NCBI RefSeq assembly: GCF_013114835.1
Contig: NZ_JAAVLW010000002.1
Location: 372,001-436,000, forward strand
Origin: Bradyrhizobium archetypum
GTDB lineage: Bacteria; Pseudomonadota; Alphaproteobacteria; Rhizobiales; Xanthobacteraceae
Length of the DNA stretch: 64,000 bases
Direction of reading: 5' to 3'
The notes under the pieces are model-generated. The model worked only from the letters and a program-made list of their open reading frames with translations. It searched no databases and was not told where the DNA came from. Of the stretch, positions 26,545 to 34,668 are shown in pieces. How positions within the stretch are numbered: position 1 is the stretch's first letter; every line of letters begins with the position of its first letter. The translations under genes and the position numbers were made by a program.

Positions 26545-27624
26545 TTATTTGCCGGGGATCTTGTCGTCGACGCCCTTGACGTAGAAGTTCATGCCAAGGA
26601 TTTGGCCGTCATCGAGGTGAGTGCCGCCCTTGCATTCTACTTCCTTGCCATCCTGTGCGAAGACCGGGCACTTGAACGCGTGCAGCTTGCCTTCGGTGAT
26701 GGCTGCTTCCGTTTCCATCGCCAGCTTCTTTACGTCGTCGGGCATGTTGGTGTAGGGCGCCATGACGACCATTTTCGTCTTCAGACCGCCCCAGAAATCT
26801 TCCGACTTCCAGGTGCCTTCGAGTTCGGCCCTGACCCGCTCGATGTAGTAGGGTCCCCAATTGTCGATGATCGAGGTGAGCTGCGACTTCGGTCCGAACT
26901 TGATCATCTCGGAATCCTGGCCGAACGCCAGCTTGCCGCGCTCCGACGCGATCTGCATCGGCGCCGGGCTGTCGGTGTGCTGCATGATGATGTCGGCCCC
27001 CTGATCCAAGAGTGCCTTGGCCGCGTCGGCTTCCTTGCCGGGATCGAACCAGGTGTTGGCCCAGATGATCTTGACCTTGATGTTGGGGTTGATCGTTTGC
27101 GCGCCCAGCATCGTGGCGTTGATGCCCGAAATGACCTCCGGAATCGGGAACGAAGCAACATACCCGAGCACGCCAGCCTTCGACATTTTGGCGGCAATGA
27201 TGCCCTGGATATAGCGACCTTCATAGAACCGGCCGGAATAGGTCGACACGTTCTTGTCGCGCTTGTAGCCGGTCGCGTGCTCGAAATGCACGTTGGGATA
27301 TTTCTTCGCGACCTTCAGCGTCGGATCCATGTAACCGAACGAAGTCGTGAAGATCAGCTTGTTGCCGGCACGCGCCAATTGCTCGATTGAACGTTCCGAA
27401 TCCGGCCCTTCGCTGACATTTTCGAGATACGTCGTTTCGACCTTGTCGCCGAATTCCTTGACCACGGCCAGACGGCCCAAATCGTGCTGGTAGGTCCAGC
27501 CGAGATCGCCGATCGGACCGATATAGATAAAGCCGACCTTGAGCTTTTCGGCAGCGGAAGCGCCGACCAGACTTACGCCGGCGGCGAGCATCGCCGCTGT
27601 GGTCGCGATGAGAATTTTCCTCAT
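26545..27624 (-). CDS. BMP-family nucleoside/purine ABC transporter binding protein
   Basis: A 359-residue exported protein of the basic membrane protein (BMP/PnrA) family. It has a signal peptide (MRKILIATTAAMLAAGVSLVGASA) and family landmarks (VGFIYIGPIGDLGWTYQHDLGR, GRFYEGRYIQGIIAAKMSK, DPGKEADAAKALLDQGADIIMQHTD). Proteins of this group bind nucleosides or purine bases in the periplasm. It is the last gene of a leftward operon coding for ATPase, two permeases and this receptor. The neighbouring purine-modifying genes strongly favour a purine ligand. Confidence 0.92.
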   Translation of the reverse strand: MRKILIATTAAMLAAGVSLVGASAAEKLKVGFIYIGPIGDLGWTYQHDLGRLAVVKEFGDKVETTYLENVSEGPDSERSIEQLARAGNKLIFTTSFGYMDPTLKVAKKYPNVHFEHATGYKRDKNVSTYSGRFYEGRYIQGIIAAKMSKAGVLGYVASFPIPEVISGINATMLGAQTINPNIKVKIIWANTWFDPGKEADAAKALLDQGADIIMQHTDSPAPMQIASERGKLAFGQDSEMIKFGPKSQLTSIIDNWGPYYIERVRAELEGTWKSEDFWGGLKTKMVVMAPYTNMPDDVKKLAMETEAAITEGKLHAFKCPVFAQDGKEVECKGGTHLDDGQILGMNFYVKGVDDKIPGK

Positions 27625-27700
27625 GGGTTTCTCCGGTTCGTAAAAGGGGTAGCCAGTCACTGCCGAAGCGCGCACGCCCCATCGCGCGTTTCGACCATGT

Positions 27701-28618
27701 TTATCGATCGGGTACGAAAACCGTGCCCAGAGCTGCGGGTGTGGTCGAGCCCCCGGTTCGCGCCCGCGAAATCAGAACCAGGACGATGATTGTTGCGAGA
27801 TACGGCAATGCCGACATGAACTGCGATGGAATCCCGACGCCCCAACCCTGTGCGTGAAGCTGCAGGATGGTGACCGCGCCGAACAGATACGCGCCGATCA
27901 CGAGACGGACTGGCCGCCATGACGCGAACACGACCAGCGCGAGCGCGATCCAGCCGCGCCCGGCCGTCATGCCCGGAATGAAGAACGGCGTGTAGGCGAG
28001 GGGAAGATATGCGCCGGCCAGCCCCGCGCATGCGCCGCCAAACATGACGGCGAACAGTCGTATCCGGAGTACCGGATGTCCCAGCGCGTGCGCCGAAGCA
28101 TGATTGTCACCGACGGCCCGCAACACCAATCCGGCCCGCGTCCGGTAGAGAAACCACCAGACGCCGACGACCAGCGCCAGCGAGAAATAGACGAAGGCGT
28201 CCTCGCCGAACAGAATGCGTCCGACCAGCGGAATGTCGGTGAGGCCCGGGATGTGAAGATGCGGGGCCGTCGCTATCCGTTCGCCGACGAAGCGGGCGCC
28301 GATCAGGCCGGACAGGCCGACGCCAAGGATCGTGAGTGCGAGACCCGTCGCCACCTGGTTGACTGCCAGGCCCAACGTCATCATGGCGAAGATCAGCGAG
28401 AGCAACGTGCCAGCGGCGATCCCGCAAAGGGCGCCGATCATGGTTGAGCCGGTGAGCCAGGCGCCGCCGAATCCGCAAGCCGCTCCCACGATCATCATGC
28501 CCTCAACGCCGAGGTTGAGGACGCCGGCACGTTCGGCCACCAATTCGCCGGTAGCGGCGATCAGCAGCGGCGTCGATGCCGCGAGCACGGCAAGACTGAT
28601 TGCTTCAAGCAGCCCCAC
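27701..28618 (-). CDS. ABC transporter permease (nucleoside type, second subunit)
   Basis: A 305-residue membrane protein of the branched-chain-amino-acid/ribose/nucleoside permease family with about eight hydrophobic segments. The conserved motifs ERAGVLNLGVEGMMIVGA and YRTRAGLVLRAVGDNHASAHALG are typical of the second permease of BMP-type importers. Its start overlaps the end of the upstream permease gene by 14 bases. Confidence 0.93.
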   Translation of the reverse strand: MGLLEAISLAVLAASTPLLIAATGELVAERAGVLNLGVEGMMIVGAACGFGGAWLTGSTMIGALCGIAAGTLLSLIFAMMTLGLAVNQVATGLALTILGVGLSGLIGARFVGERIATAPHLHIPGLTDIPLVGRILFGEDAFVYFSLALVVGVWWFLYRTRAGLVLRAVGDNHASAHALGHPVLRIRLFAVMFGGACAGLAGAYLPLAYTPFFIPGMTAGRGWIALALVVFASWRPVRLVIGAYLFGAVTILQLHAQGWGVGIPSQFMSALPYLATIIVLVLISRARTGGSTTPAALGTVFVPDR

Positions 28619-29696
28619 GGGACACCTTTGGCGATGCGAAAATCAACCGGAAGCGGTACAGAATGAGGGAGTCACAAGCGAGCACGTAGAACAGCAGAAT
28701 CCCCTGAAATACCTTGGTTACGTCCAGCGGAATTTTCATTGCGATCTGGGCCTGCTCGCCGCCAATGAAGGTGAGTGCAAGGAAAAGACCTGCAATTAGT
28801 ATTCCAACCGGGTTCAGCCGCCCCAGAAATGCGACGATGATCGCGGTGAAGCCGTAGCCCGGCGAGATGCCGGGCCGCAGATTTCCGACTGGTCCGGCCA
28901 CCTCGATGATGCCGGCCAGGCCTGCCAGCGCGCCAGATATCGCGAAGGTCAAAAGGACCAACTGGTTGGAGTTGAAGCCACCGAACCGCGCGGCACGCGG
29001 AGCGGCGCCGACGACGCGGATTTCGAAGCCCTTGATGGTCTTCCCGAGCAGCACCATGCCGGCCGCCACGACAACGAGCGCGATAACAGCGCCGAGGTGC
29101 AGGCGGCCAGCCTCAATCAGGACCGGCACCGTCGCGACCGGATCGAATGCTGCGGTGGTTGGAAAGTTGAAGCCCGCCGGGTCCCGCCACGGACCGCGCA
29201 CGAGATAGTCGAGAACAAGGTCGGCGACATAGACCAGCATCAGGCTGGTCAGGATCTCGCTGGCGGCGAACCTGACCTTGCAGATCGCCGGGATCAGCGA
29301 ATAAAGCGCGCCGCCCGCTGCGCCGAGCAGGAGCATCGCCGGCAGCACCCAGGGTCCGGCGTCGGTGCCGTGTGTTTTCACCGCAAGCCAGCTTCCGGCG
29401 ACGGCGCCGATCAGGAATTGGCCCTCGGCGCCGATGTTCCAGGCATTGGCGAGATAGCAGAGCGAGAGGCCGATGGCGATCATCACCAGCGGCGTCGCTT
29501 TCACCGCGATCTCCTGCAGGGAATATCCATCGGTTAATGGATCAATGAAGTAAACGCCGAGCGCAGAGATCGGATTTGTTCCAAGGATCGCAACGAGGAT
29601 GCTCATGGTCACGAGCGTCAGGCCAATGGCGATCAACGGCGAGACCAGCGCGATCGTTCTCGACTGTTCGGTGCGCCTTTCAAGCACCAGATGCAT
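28605..29696 (-). CDS. ABC transporter permease (nucleoside type, first subunit)
   Basis: A 363-residue permease with about ten hydrophobic segments and the landmark CYLANAWNIGAEGQFLIGA, the counterpart of the ENLNIGAEG-type motif in this family. KGFEIRVVGAAPRAARFGG forms the cytoplasmic coupling region. It overlaps the ATPase gene upstream by 17 bases and the second permease gene downstream by 14, so the three are tightly coupled. Confidence 0.93.
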   Translation of the reverse strand: MHLVLERRTEQSRTIALVSPLIAIGLTLVTMSILVAILGTNPISALGVYFIDPLTDGYSLQEIAVKATPLVMIAIGLSLCYLANAWNIGAEGQFLIGAVAGSWLAVKTHGTDAGPWVLPAMLLLGAAGGALYSLIPAICKVRFAASEILTSLMLVYVADLVLDYLVRGPWRDPAGFNFPTTAAFDPVATVPVLIEAGRLHLGAVIALVVVAAGMVLLGKTIKGFEIRVVGAAPRAARFGGFNSNQLVLLTFAISGALAGLAGIIEVAGPVGNLRPGISPGYGFTAIIVAFLGRLNPVGILIAGLFLALTFIGGEQAQIAMKIPLDVTKVFQGILLFYVLACDSLILYRFRLIFASPKVSRGAA

Positions 29697-31251
29697 GTGC
29701 CGGTTCCTCTTGCTCGAGACTGCTGCCGCCCATCAACAAGCCGAGTTTCTCGCGGCTGGCACCCTGTGTCGCCACCGGCTCCGACAAATGGCCATGGAAC
29801 ATCACGGCGATGCGGTCGGTTATTTCGGCGAGTTCGTCGAGGTCCTGGCTCGTGACCAGGACCGCGGCGCCACCGGCGGCGAGGTCGAGCAGCGCCTGCC
29901 GGATCACGGCGGCAGCGCCGGCGTCGACGCCCCAGGTCGGCTGGCTCACGACGAGCACGGCCGGATTACGCAGGATTTCCCGGCCGACGATGAATTTTTG
30001 CAAGTTGCCTCCCGAAAGACTGGCAGCTTCGGGATCGCGGTTGGCCTTGCGGACGTCGAAGGCTTCGGTCGCGCGATCAACGGTTTTGAGCATCGCCGCG
30101 GTTTTCACGAAGCCATGCTGAACCATGTTGCTCGCGGCATGCCCAGTCAGCAATGCATTCTCCGACAATTTCATGCGTGGCGCCGTGCCGTGGCCGAGCC
30201 GCTCTTCGGGCACGAACGCCGCGCCAAGCTGGCGCCGTCGCGTGATCGAAAGTTGGCCCGCGGCGATTCCGTCGATCACGATCATGCCGGGGTCCGGGGC
30301 CAGCCACTCGCCCGACAGGGCGGCAAAAAGCTCGTCCTGACCGTTGCCGGCAACGCCGGCGATGCCCAGGATTTCACCACCCTTGAGTTCGAAGGAGATG
30401 TGCTGAAGCCGGACGCCGTGCGGATCGCCGGGCTCGAGGCTGAGGTCGTTGACCACGAGGCGCGGCACCGTGGTCTTGCGGTTGGCAGCCACCTTCACCT
30501 CCTTGATCTCGCCGCCGACCATCAGGCGGGCCAGCGAAGCCGCGGTCTCCTTCCTGGGATTGCAGGTCGAGACCTTCTTGCCGAGGCGCAGGATGGTGGC
30601 GGTGTCGCATAGCCGCTTTACCTCTTCGAGCTTATGGCTGATGTAGAGGATCGCGCGGCCTTCGGCCTTGAGGCGGTCGAGCACGGTGAAGAGCTGGTCG
30701 GCTTCCTGCGGCGTCAGCACGGCAGTCGGCTCATCGAGGATCAGGAATTTCGGGTTCTGCATCAGCGCGCGCACGATCTCGATGCGCTGACGCTCGCCCA
30801 CCGATAGTTGCCAGACCTCGCGCCGGGGATCGAGCGGAAGCCCGTAAACCCTGGATACCTCCTCAAGACGTGCCGACATATCTTTGAAGGATTCGCTGCC
30901 GTCGAGACCCAACGCAACGTTTTCGGCGACGGTGAGGTTGTCGAACAGCGAAAAATGCTGAAACACCATGCCGATGCCGCGGCTACGTGCTTCCGACGGT
31001 CCGGAGAGAACCATTGTGTCGCCTTGCCAGCGCATTTCGCCATCGCTCGGCTGGATCAGTCCATAGATGGCTTTGACGAGGGTGGATTTGCCTGCGCCGT
31101 TCTCGCCGAGCAGGGCGTGGATCTGCCGCGGCCAGACATCGAGATCGATCCGGTCGTTCGCCAGAAAGTCACCGTAGCGCTTTGTCAAACCAATGGTCTG
31201 CAGCAGTGGCTTGGGGTCGCCGTGCGGAACGGCAGGCGTCGAATCTGGCAT
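29680..31251 (-). CDS. ABC transporter ATP-binding protein with two nucleotide-binding domains (nucleoside type)
   Basis: A 523-residue double-domain ATPase. The first domain has Walker A GENGAGKST, signature LSVGERQRIEIVRA and Walker B FLILDEPTAVLTP. In the second domain Walker A is the degenerate GVAGNGQDE with signature LSGGNLQKFIVGRE, the normal pattern for ribose/nucleoside importers (RbsA, BmpB-type). It powers uptake through the two permeases encoded downstream. A deaminase gene ends 104 bp upstream on the same strand and may belong to the same operon. Confidence 0.94.
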   Translation of the reverse strand: MPDSTPAVPHGDPKPLLQTIGLTKRYGDFLANDRIDLDVWPRQIHALLGENGAGKSTLVKAIYGLIQPSDGEMRWQGDTMVLSGPSEARSRGIGMVFQHFSLFDNLTVAENVALGLDGSESFKDMSARLEEVSRVYGLPLDPRREVWQLSVGERQRIEIVRALMQNPKFLILDEPTAVLTPQEADQLFTVLDRLKAEGRAILYISHKLEEVKRLCDTATILRLGKKVSTCNPRKETAASLARLMVGGEIKEVKVAANRKTTVPRLVVNDLSLEPGDPHGVRLQHISFELKGGEILGIAGVAGNGQDELFAALSGEWLAPDPGMIVIDGIAAGQLSITRRRQLGAAFVPEERLGHGTAPRMKLSENALLTGHAASNMVQHGFVKTAAMLKTVDRATEAFDVRKANRDPEAASLSGGNLQKFIVGREILRNPAVLVVSQPTWGVDAGAAAVIRQALLDLAAGGAAVLVTSQDLDELAEITDRIAVMFHGHLSEPVATQGASREKLGLLMGGSSLEQEEPAHASGA

Positions 31252-31355
31252 TCGTCGTCACGCGTAGGAGAAGAGGGTGCCTCAATATTGGTCTAGTTTG
31301 GGCGCGCGCGTAAGTGGGGAAAAGCGTTAGCCCTGCATAACCCTTCGGCAAGCGG

Positions 31356-31856
31356 TTACTTCCCCCAGACGCCTTCATGCACCGCGGCGGCCTCGTCTTC
31401 CAGCAATGGCCCAACCACCTCCGTCGGGCGCTGGCCGCTGCCGAATACGGCGCGGCAGGGCAGATCGAGGGTCGGGTTCTGCGGGTGGTTGCCGGTCAGA
31501 CGGCGCAGCCGAACTTCGCTCAGGCCGTAGACGACCCGGCCGATGCCGGCCCAGTAGATCGCGCCGGCGCACATCGCGCAGGGCTCGGCGGACGAGTAGA
31601 GCGTGGCGTTGCGCAAAATATCAGGCGCGACCGTCGTACAGGCCTGTGTGGCCAGCAGCCGTTCGGCATGCGCGGTGCTGTCATGCGACGGCATGTAACT
31701 ATTTTCGGTCTCGATCAAAACATTGCGGCCCTGATCGACCAGAACCGCGCCGAACGGATGATTGCCATGGCTGACGGCGCGGCGGGCAACCGCAAATGAC
31801 AGCCGTAGGAAATGCTCATCGAGTTCCGAGGAGCTCAGCGCCAAAACGTCGACCAT
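31356..31856 (-). CDS. Nucleoside/guanine deaminase-like zinc enzyme
   Basis: A 166-residue protein of the cytidine/deoxycytidylate deaminase fold. The zinc site is complete: HAE in STAHAERLL (His ligand and catalytic Glu) and the two Cys of PCAMC. SHGNHPFGAVLVD and the position of these motifs resemble guanine deaminases and related base deaminases rather than tRNA adenosine deaminase, but the exact substrate is uncertain. The start may be the ATG at 31856 or 31868. It lies just upstream of the nucleoside importer genes, which supports a role in breaking down the imported purine. Confidence 0.83.
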   Translation of the reverse strand: MVDVLALSSSELDEHFLRLSFAVARRAVSHGNHPFGAVLVDQGRNVLIETENSYMPSHDSTAHAERLLATQACTTVAPDILRNATLYSSAEPCAMCAGAIYWAGIGRVVYGLSEVRLRRLTGNHPQNPTLDLPCRAVFGSGQRPTEVVGPLLEDEAAAVHEGVWGK

Positions 31857-31918
31857 CTGCCTCACCATCAATGTCCAGCCACATGTCGGCAATTCTGGCC
31901 CCGCCGTTGAGAGTCGGG

Positions 31919-32272
31919 TCAGAAACCTTCCCGGCCCAAAAGCGGGCTCACATGCCGGACTTCGTCCGGGAATGCCTTGGCCAGACGTGACAGCGGTTCT
32001 GCTTGCGACCATAGCATGTAGGCCACCGCGAGTGTTTAGCGCAAAAGGCCGGACGATGAGATCATGGCTGCCGCCCTGGTTTGGCGAGAACGGGTCGACG
32101 ACGGCAGCGCCCACGCCGGCGGCCGCGAGCACACAGGCCGTGTTGCAGTATCGTACTTCGACAGTCGGCTGAAACGGTGCGCCGGCTGCGATAGCGCCAG
32201 TTCGTCCGCGGCCGCGACTGTCGTCCGGTGGCGGATGACCGCACGCAGGATCTCGAGTTGGCGCAAGTTCAT
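31919..32272 (-). pseudogene. LysR regulator remnant with a large internal deletion and a frameshift
   Basis: From an ATG at 32272 the reverse strand reads a normal LysR start (MNLRQLEILRAVIRHR ... DELALSQPA), broken after about 31 residues inside the helix-turn-helix. It continues with the last quarter of a LysR effector domain in another frame (VEVRYCNTACVLAAAGVGAAVVDPFSP), then needs a second shift to finish as RLAKAFPDEVRHVSPLLGREGF and stop at 31919. About two thirds of a normal 300-residue LysR is missing. It was probably the regulator of the decayed catabolic genes immediately to its right. Confidence 0.8.
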
Positions 32273-32426
32273 ATAAGCACGGGTTATTGTCTCACCGAAA
32301 ATATCATAGCACGAGTGATTGCATTTGGCGTCGCGCATTTGCGTAATGGCGCCTGTAGTTGCGTGCAGTTCTGGTCGGGATCGTCCGCCTATTGAGGCAG
32401 CAACCCGCATAGATTGGAGGCGAATT

Positions 32427-32712
32427 TTGATCCGTGTCCGTCGCGCCGCCGCCCAGATGGGGCCGACGCAAAAGCCGGATACGCGAGAGCACACGCTCGA
32501 TCGGATGCTGAAGCTCCTTGAGCAGGCTGCCGCGTCTGGCGCAAACCTGGTGGTATTCCCGAGCTGGCGTTCACGACTTTCTTCCCGCGCTGGTTCATCG
32601 AGGGCGCGGCGCTCGATCATTACTACGAACGCGGCATGCTGAATCCGGCTGTGCAGCCCTTGTTCGATCGCGCCCGCGCGCTCGGCGTCGGCTTCTATGT
32701 CGCCGGCGGAAC
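32427..32712 (+). pseudogene. 5' fragment of an N-carbamoyl-D-amino-acid hydrolase gene
   Basis: A TTG at 32427 with GGAGG upstream opens a frame resembling the N-terminus of nitrilase-superfamily D-carbamoylases (RAAAQMGPTQKPDTREHTLDR, SGANLVVFP). One base is missing there; in the next frame the homology continues as ELAFTTFFPRWFIEGAALDHYYERGM and ARALGVGFYVAGGT. The frameshift falls at the catalytic Glu of the VFPE motif. The rest of the roughly 300-residue enzyme, including the catalytic Lys and Cys, is absent. At about 32712 the sequence changes abruptly to an unrelated amidohydrolase fragment. Confidence 0.75.
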
Positions 32713-33238
32713 GACTTGCGATCGCGCGGCTCGGCATACTTCAGTTGTTGAAGGGCGGCGCCACCACGGTGATGGAGCCGTTTCGAAACACCATCCCAGG
32801 GGCACGGCATCAGGACGATGGTCGCAACCGACGGCTACAACATGGATCTGCTCGGCGAACTGAACGCCGCTTCGATGATCTCGAAGATCGCGTCCGGACG
32901 CGCCGACGTGGCAAGCGTACCTGACCTGATCGAGTCGGTCACTGCAACCGCGGCGTCATTGATCAAGCGGCCGGACCTCGGGGCGATCGCCCCGGGCGCA
33001 ACTGCCGATCTCACTGTCGTCGACTTGACTCATCCGCATCTGCAACCGTTGTTCGATCCGAGGCGCGGACTGGTCGCGCTCGCGAACCGCGCCAATATTG
33101 ACCAGGTTTGACGGACGCGTGCTGATCGATGCCGGCCGGTACATTCATGGGGATGAGGCCGCGATAATATCGGCCGCAACCGCAGCGATCGGCAAGATCT
33201 GGGATTCGCCGGAAGCGCACGCGGCCTTCAATGGTTGA
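32712..33238 (+). pseudogene. Internally deleted amidohydrolase (chlorohydrolase-type) gene
   Basis: The first piece (ERLAIARLGILQLLKGGATTVMEP) belongs near residue 100 of a metal-dependent amidohydrolase. The next piece, in another frame, is the C-terminal part starting at the metal-binding Asp strand (ATDGYNMDLLGELNAASMISK) and running through IAPGATADLTVVDLTHPHLQPLF. A further shift near 33110 is needed to reach the natural end (DGRVLIDAGRYIHGDE ... AHAAFNG) and stop at 33238. The segment with the catalytic histidines is lost, so no active enzyme can be made. Confidence 0.75.
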
Positions 33239-33313
33239 CGGCTGGTCTATCCATCCGCTTCACTGGACAGGCGGCTCTCGCCGTTTTCTTCACTGTCATG
33301 TTAGGGGTTGACG

Positions 33314-34483
33314 ATGGCTTTCGATTTGATCCTGCGCGGCGGCCGGGTGATAGACCCCTCCCAGAAGCTCGACGCAGTCATGGATGTTGCATTCGCCAGC
33401 GGCAAGGTGGCCATGGTCGGGAGCGAGATCAAGGCGGATCCAGGAACCGACGTACGCGACGTGTCGGGCTACATCGTTTCTCCGGGGCTTATCGACCTGC
33501 ACACCCACGTCTATTGGGGCGGCACCTCGCTTGGCATCGACGCCGAAGAGTTCTGTCGCACCTCCGGCGTCACGACAGCAGTCGATACCGGCAGCGCCGG
33601 CCCGGGTAATTTTGCAGGCTTTAGGAAGCATGTGATTGAGCGCAGCGAGGTCCGCATTCTCGCCTATCTGCATGTCTCGCATGCCGGCATTTATGGCTTC
33701 TCGCATCGCGTCATGGTCGGCGAGAGCGAGGAGATGCGGCTGATGAACCCGATCGACGCAGTCGCGGTGGCAGAGGCCAACCGCGACCTCGTTGTCGGCA
33801 TCAAGGTGCGGGTAGGGCTCCACGCCTCCGGCACCTCGGGGATCGCGCCGCTGGATATCGCGCTCGAGGTCGCCGGGCAGGTTGGCATGCCGCTGATGGC
33901 GCATATCGATCATCCACCGCCTAGCTACGAGGAGGTGGTCGCCCGACTGCGTCCAGGCGATGTCCTTACCCATGCGTTCCGGCCGTTTCCCAATACGCCT
34001 GCCACCGCCCAGGGCACGGTGAAAAAGCTGGTGCTGGAGGCGCGCGAACGCGGCGTGTTGTTCGACATTGGCCACGGCAAAGGCTCATTTGCTTTCAGGA
34101 CCGCGCGGGCGATGCTCGCCAACGGCTTTTATCCGGACACCATCTCTTCGGATGTCCATCTCCTGTGCATCGATGGCCCAGCCTTCGATCAGGTGACGAC
34201 CATGTCCAAGTTCCTGTGCATGGGAATGCCGCTTCCGGATGTGATCGCGGCTTCGACCGTCAATGCCGCGATGGCGCTACGACGTCCCGAGCTTGGCAGC
34301 CTGAAGCCGGGAAGCGTTGGAGACGCCACCTTGCTCTCGGTCGCGCGAGGTAAGTTCGACTACGTCGATGTTGTCGGCGAGCATCTGATCGGCGACCGCA
34401 AGATCGTATCCGAAGGCGTCGTGATTGGCGGCCGCTGGTGGCACCCGAAACCATCGCCGAAATTCAAGCAGATCGCAGGCTAA
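33314..34483 (+). CDS. Amidohydrolase/deacetylase family metallohydrolase (Atu3266/EF0837 type)
   Basis: A 389-residue amidohydrolase-superfamily protein. The binuclear site is visible: HxH in DLHTHVYWG, the Lys expected to be carboxylated in GIKVRVG, His in MAHIDHPPP and LTHAFRPF, and Asp in ISSDVH. The sequence pattern fits the group of Atu3266 and EF0837, which includes enzymes cleaving acetyl-(R)-mandelate and similar acylated hydroxy acids; many members remain without a known substrate. AGGGG lies 6 bp before the ATG at 33314; an in-frame TTG at 33308 is possible. It is followed by a dipeptide-type ABC importer and preceded by the ruins of amino-acid-derivative hydrolases, so an acylated or carbamoylated amino acid is a reasonable substrate guess. 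Confidence 0.85.
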   Translation: MAFDLILRGGRVIDPSQKLDAVMDVAFASGKVAMVGSEIKADPGTDVRDVSGYIVSPGLIDLHTHVYWGGTSLGIDAEEFCRTSGVTTAVDTGSAGPGNFAGFRKHVIERSEVRILAYLHVSHAGIYGFSHRVMVGESEEMRLMNPIDAVAVAEANRDLVVGIKVRVGLHASGTSGIAPLDIALEVAGQVGMPLMAHIDHPPPSYEEVVARLRPGDVLTHAFRPFPNTPATAQGTVKKLVLEARERGVLFDIGHGKGSFAFRTARAMLANGFYPDTISSDVHLLCIDGPAFDQVTTMSKFLCMGMPLPDVIAASTVNAAMALRRPELGSLKPGSVGDATLLSVARGKFDYVDVVGEHLIGDRKIVSEGVVIGGRWWHPKPSPKFKQIAG

Positions 34484-34668
34484 CTCGATGTCATTGCTCG
34501 AAAACCCATCCCCGTTCGTGGCCGACGATCTCAGCGGGGCGCTGGCATACCGCTTGCAAGCACAAGGGGGCTGATCGCCATCGGTTTAACTGCCCCGTTT
34601 CGCCTCAATTGGGGCAGAAGCTTCGGCCGAAGAAAACCGCCACAACAATTCGAGACTGGGAGAGCTCT

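Noticed and set aside
31919..33238. A genomic island or insertion element causing the broken genes
   Set aside because: No transposase, integrase, terminal repeats or tRNA attachment site could be found; simple deletion and decay explain the remnants.
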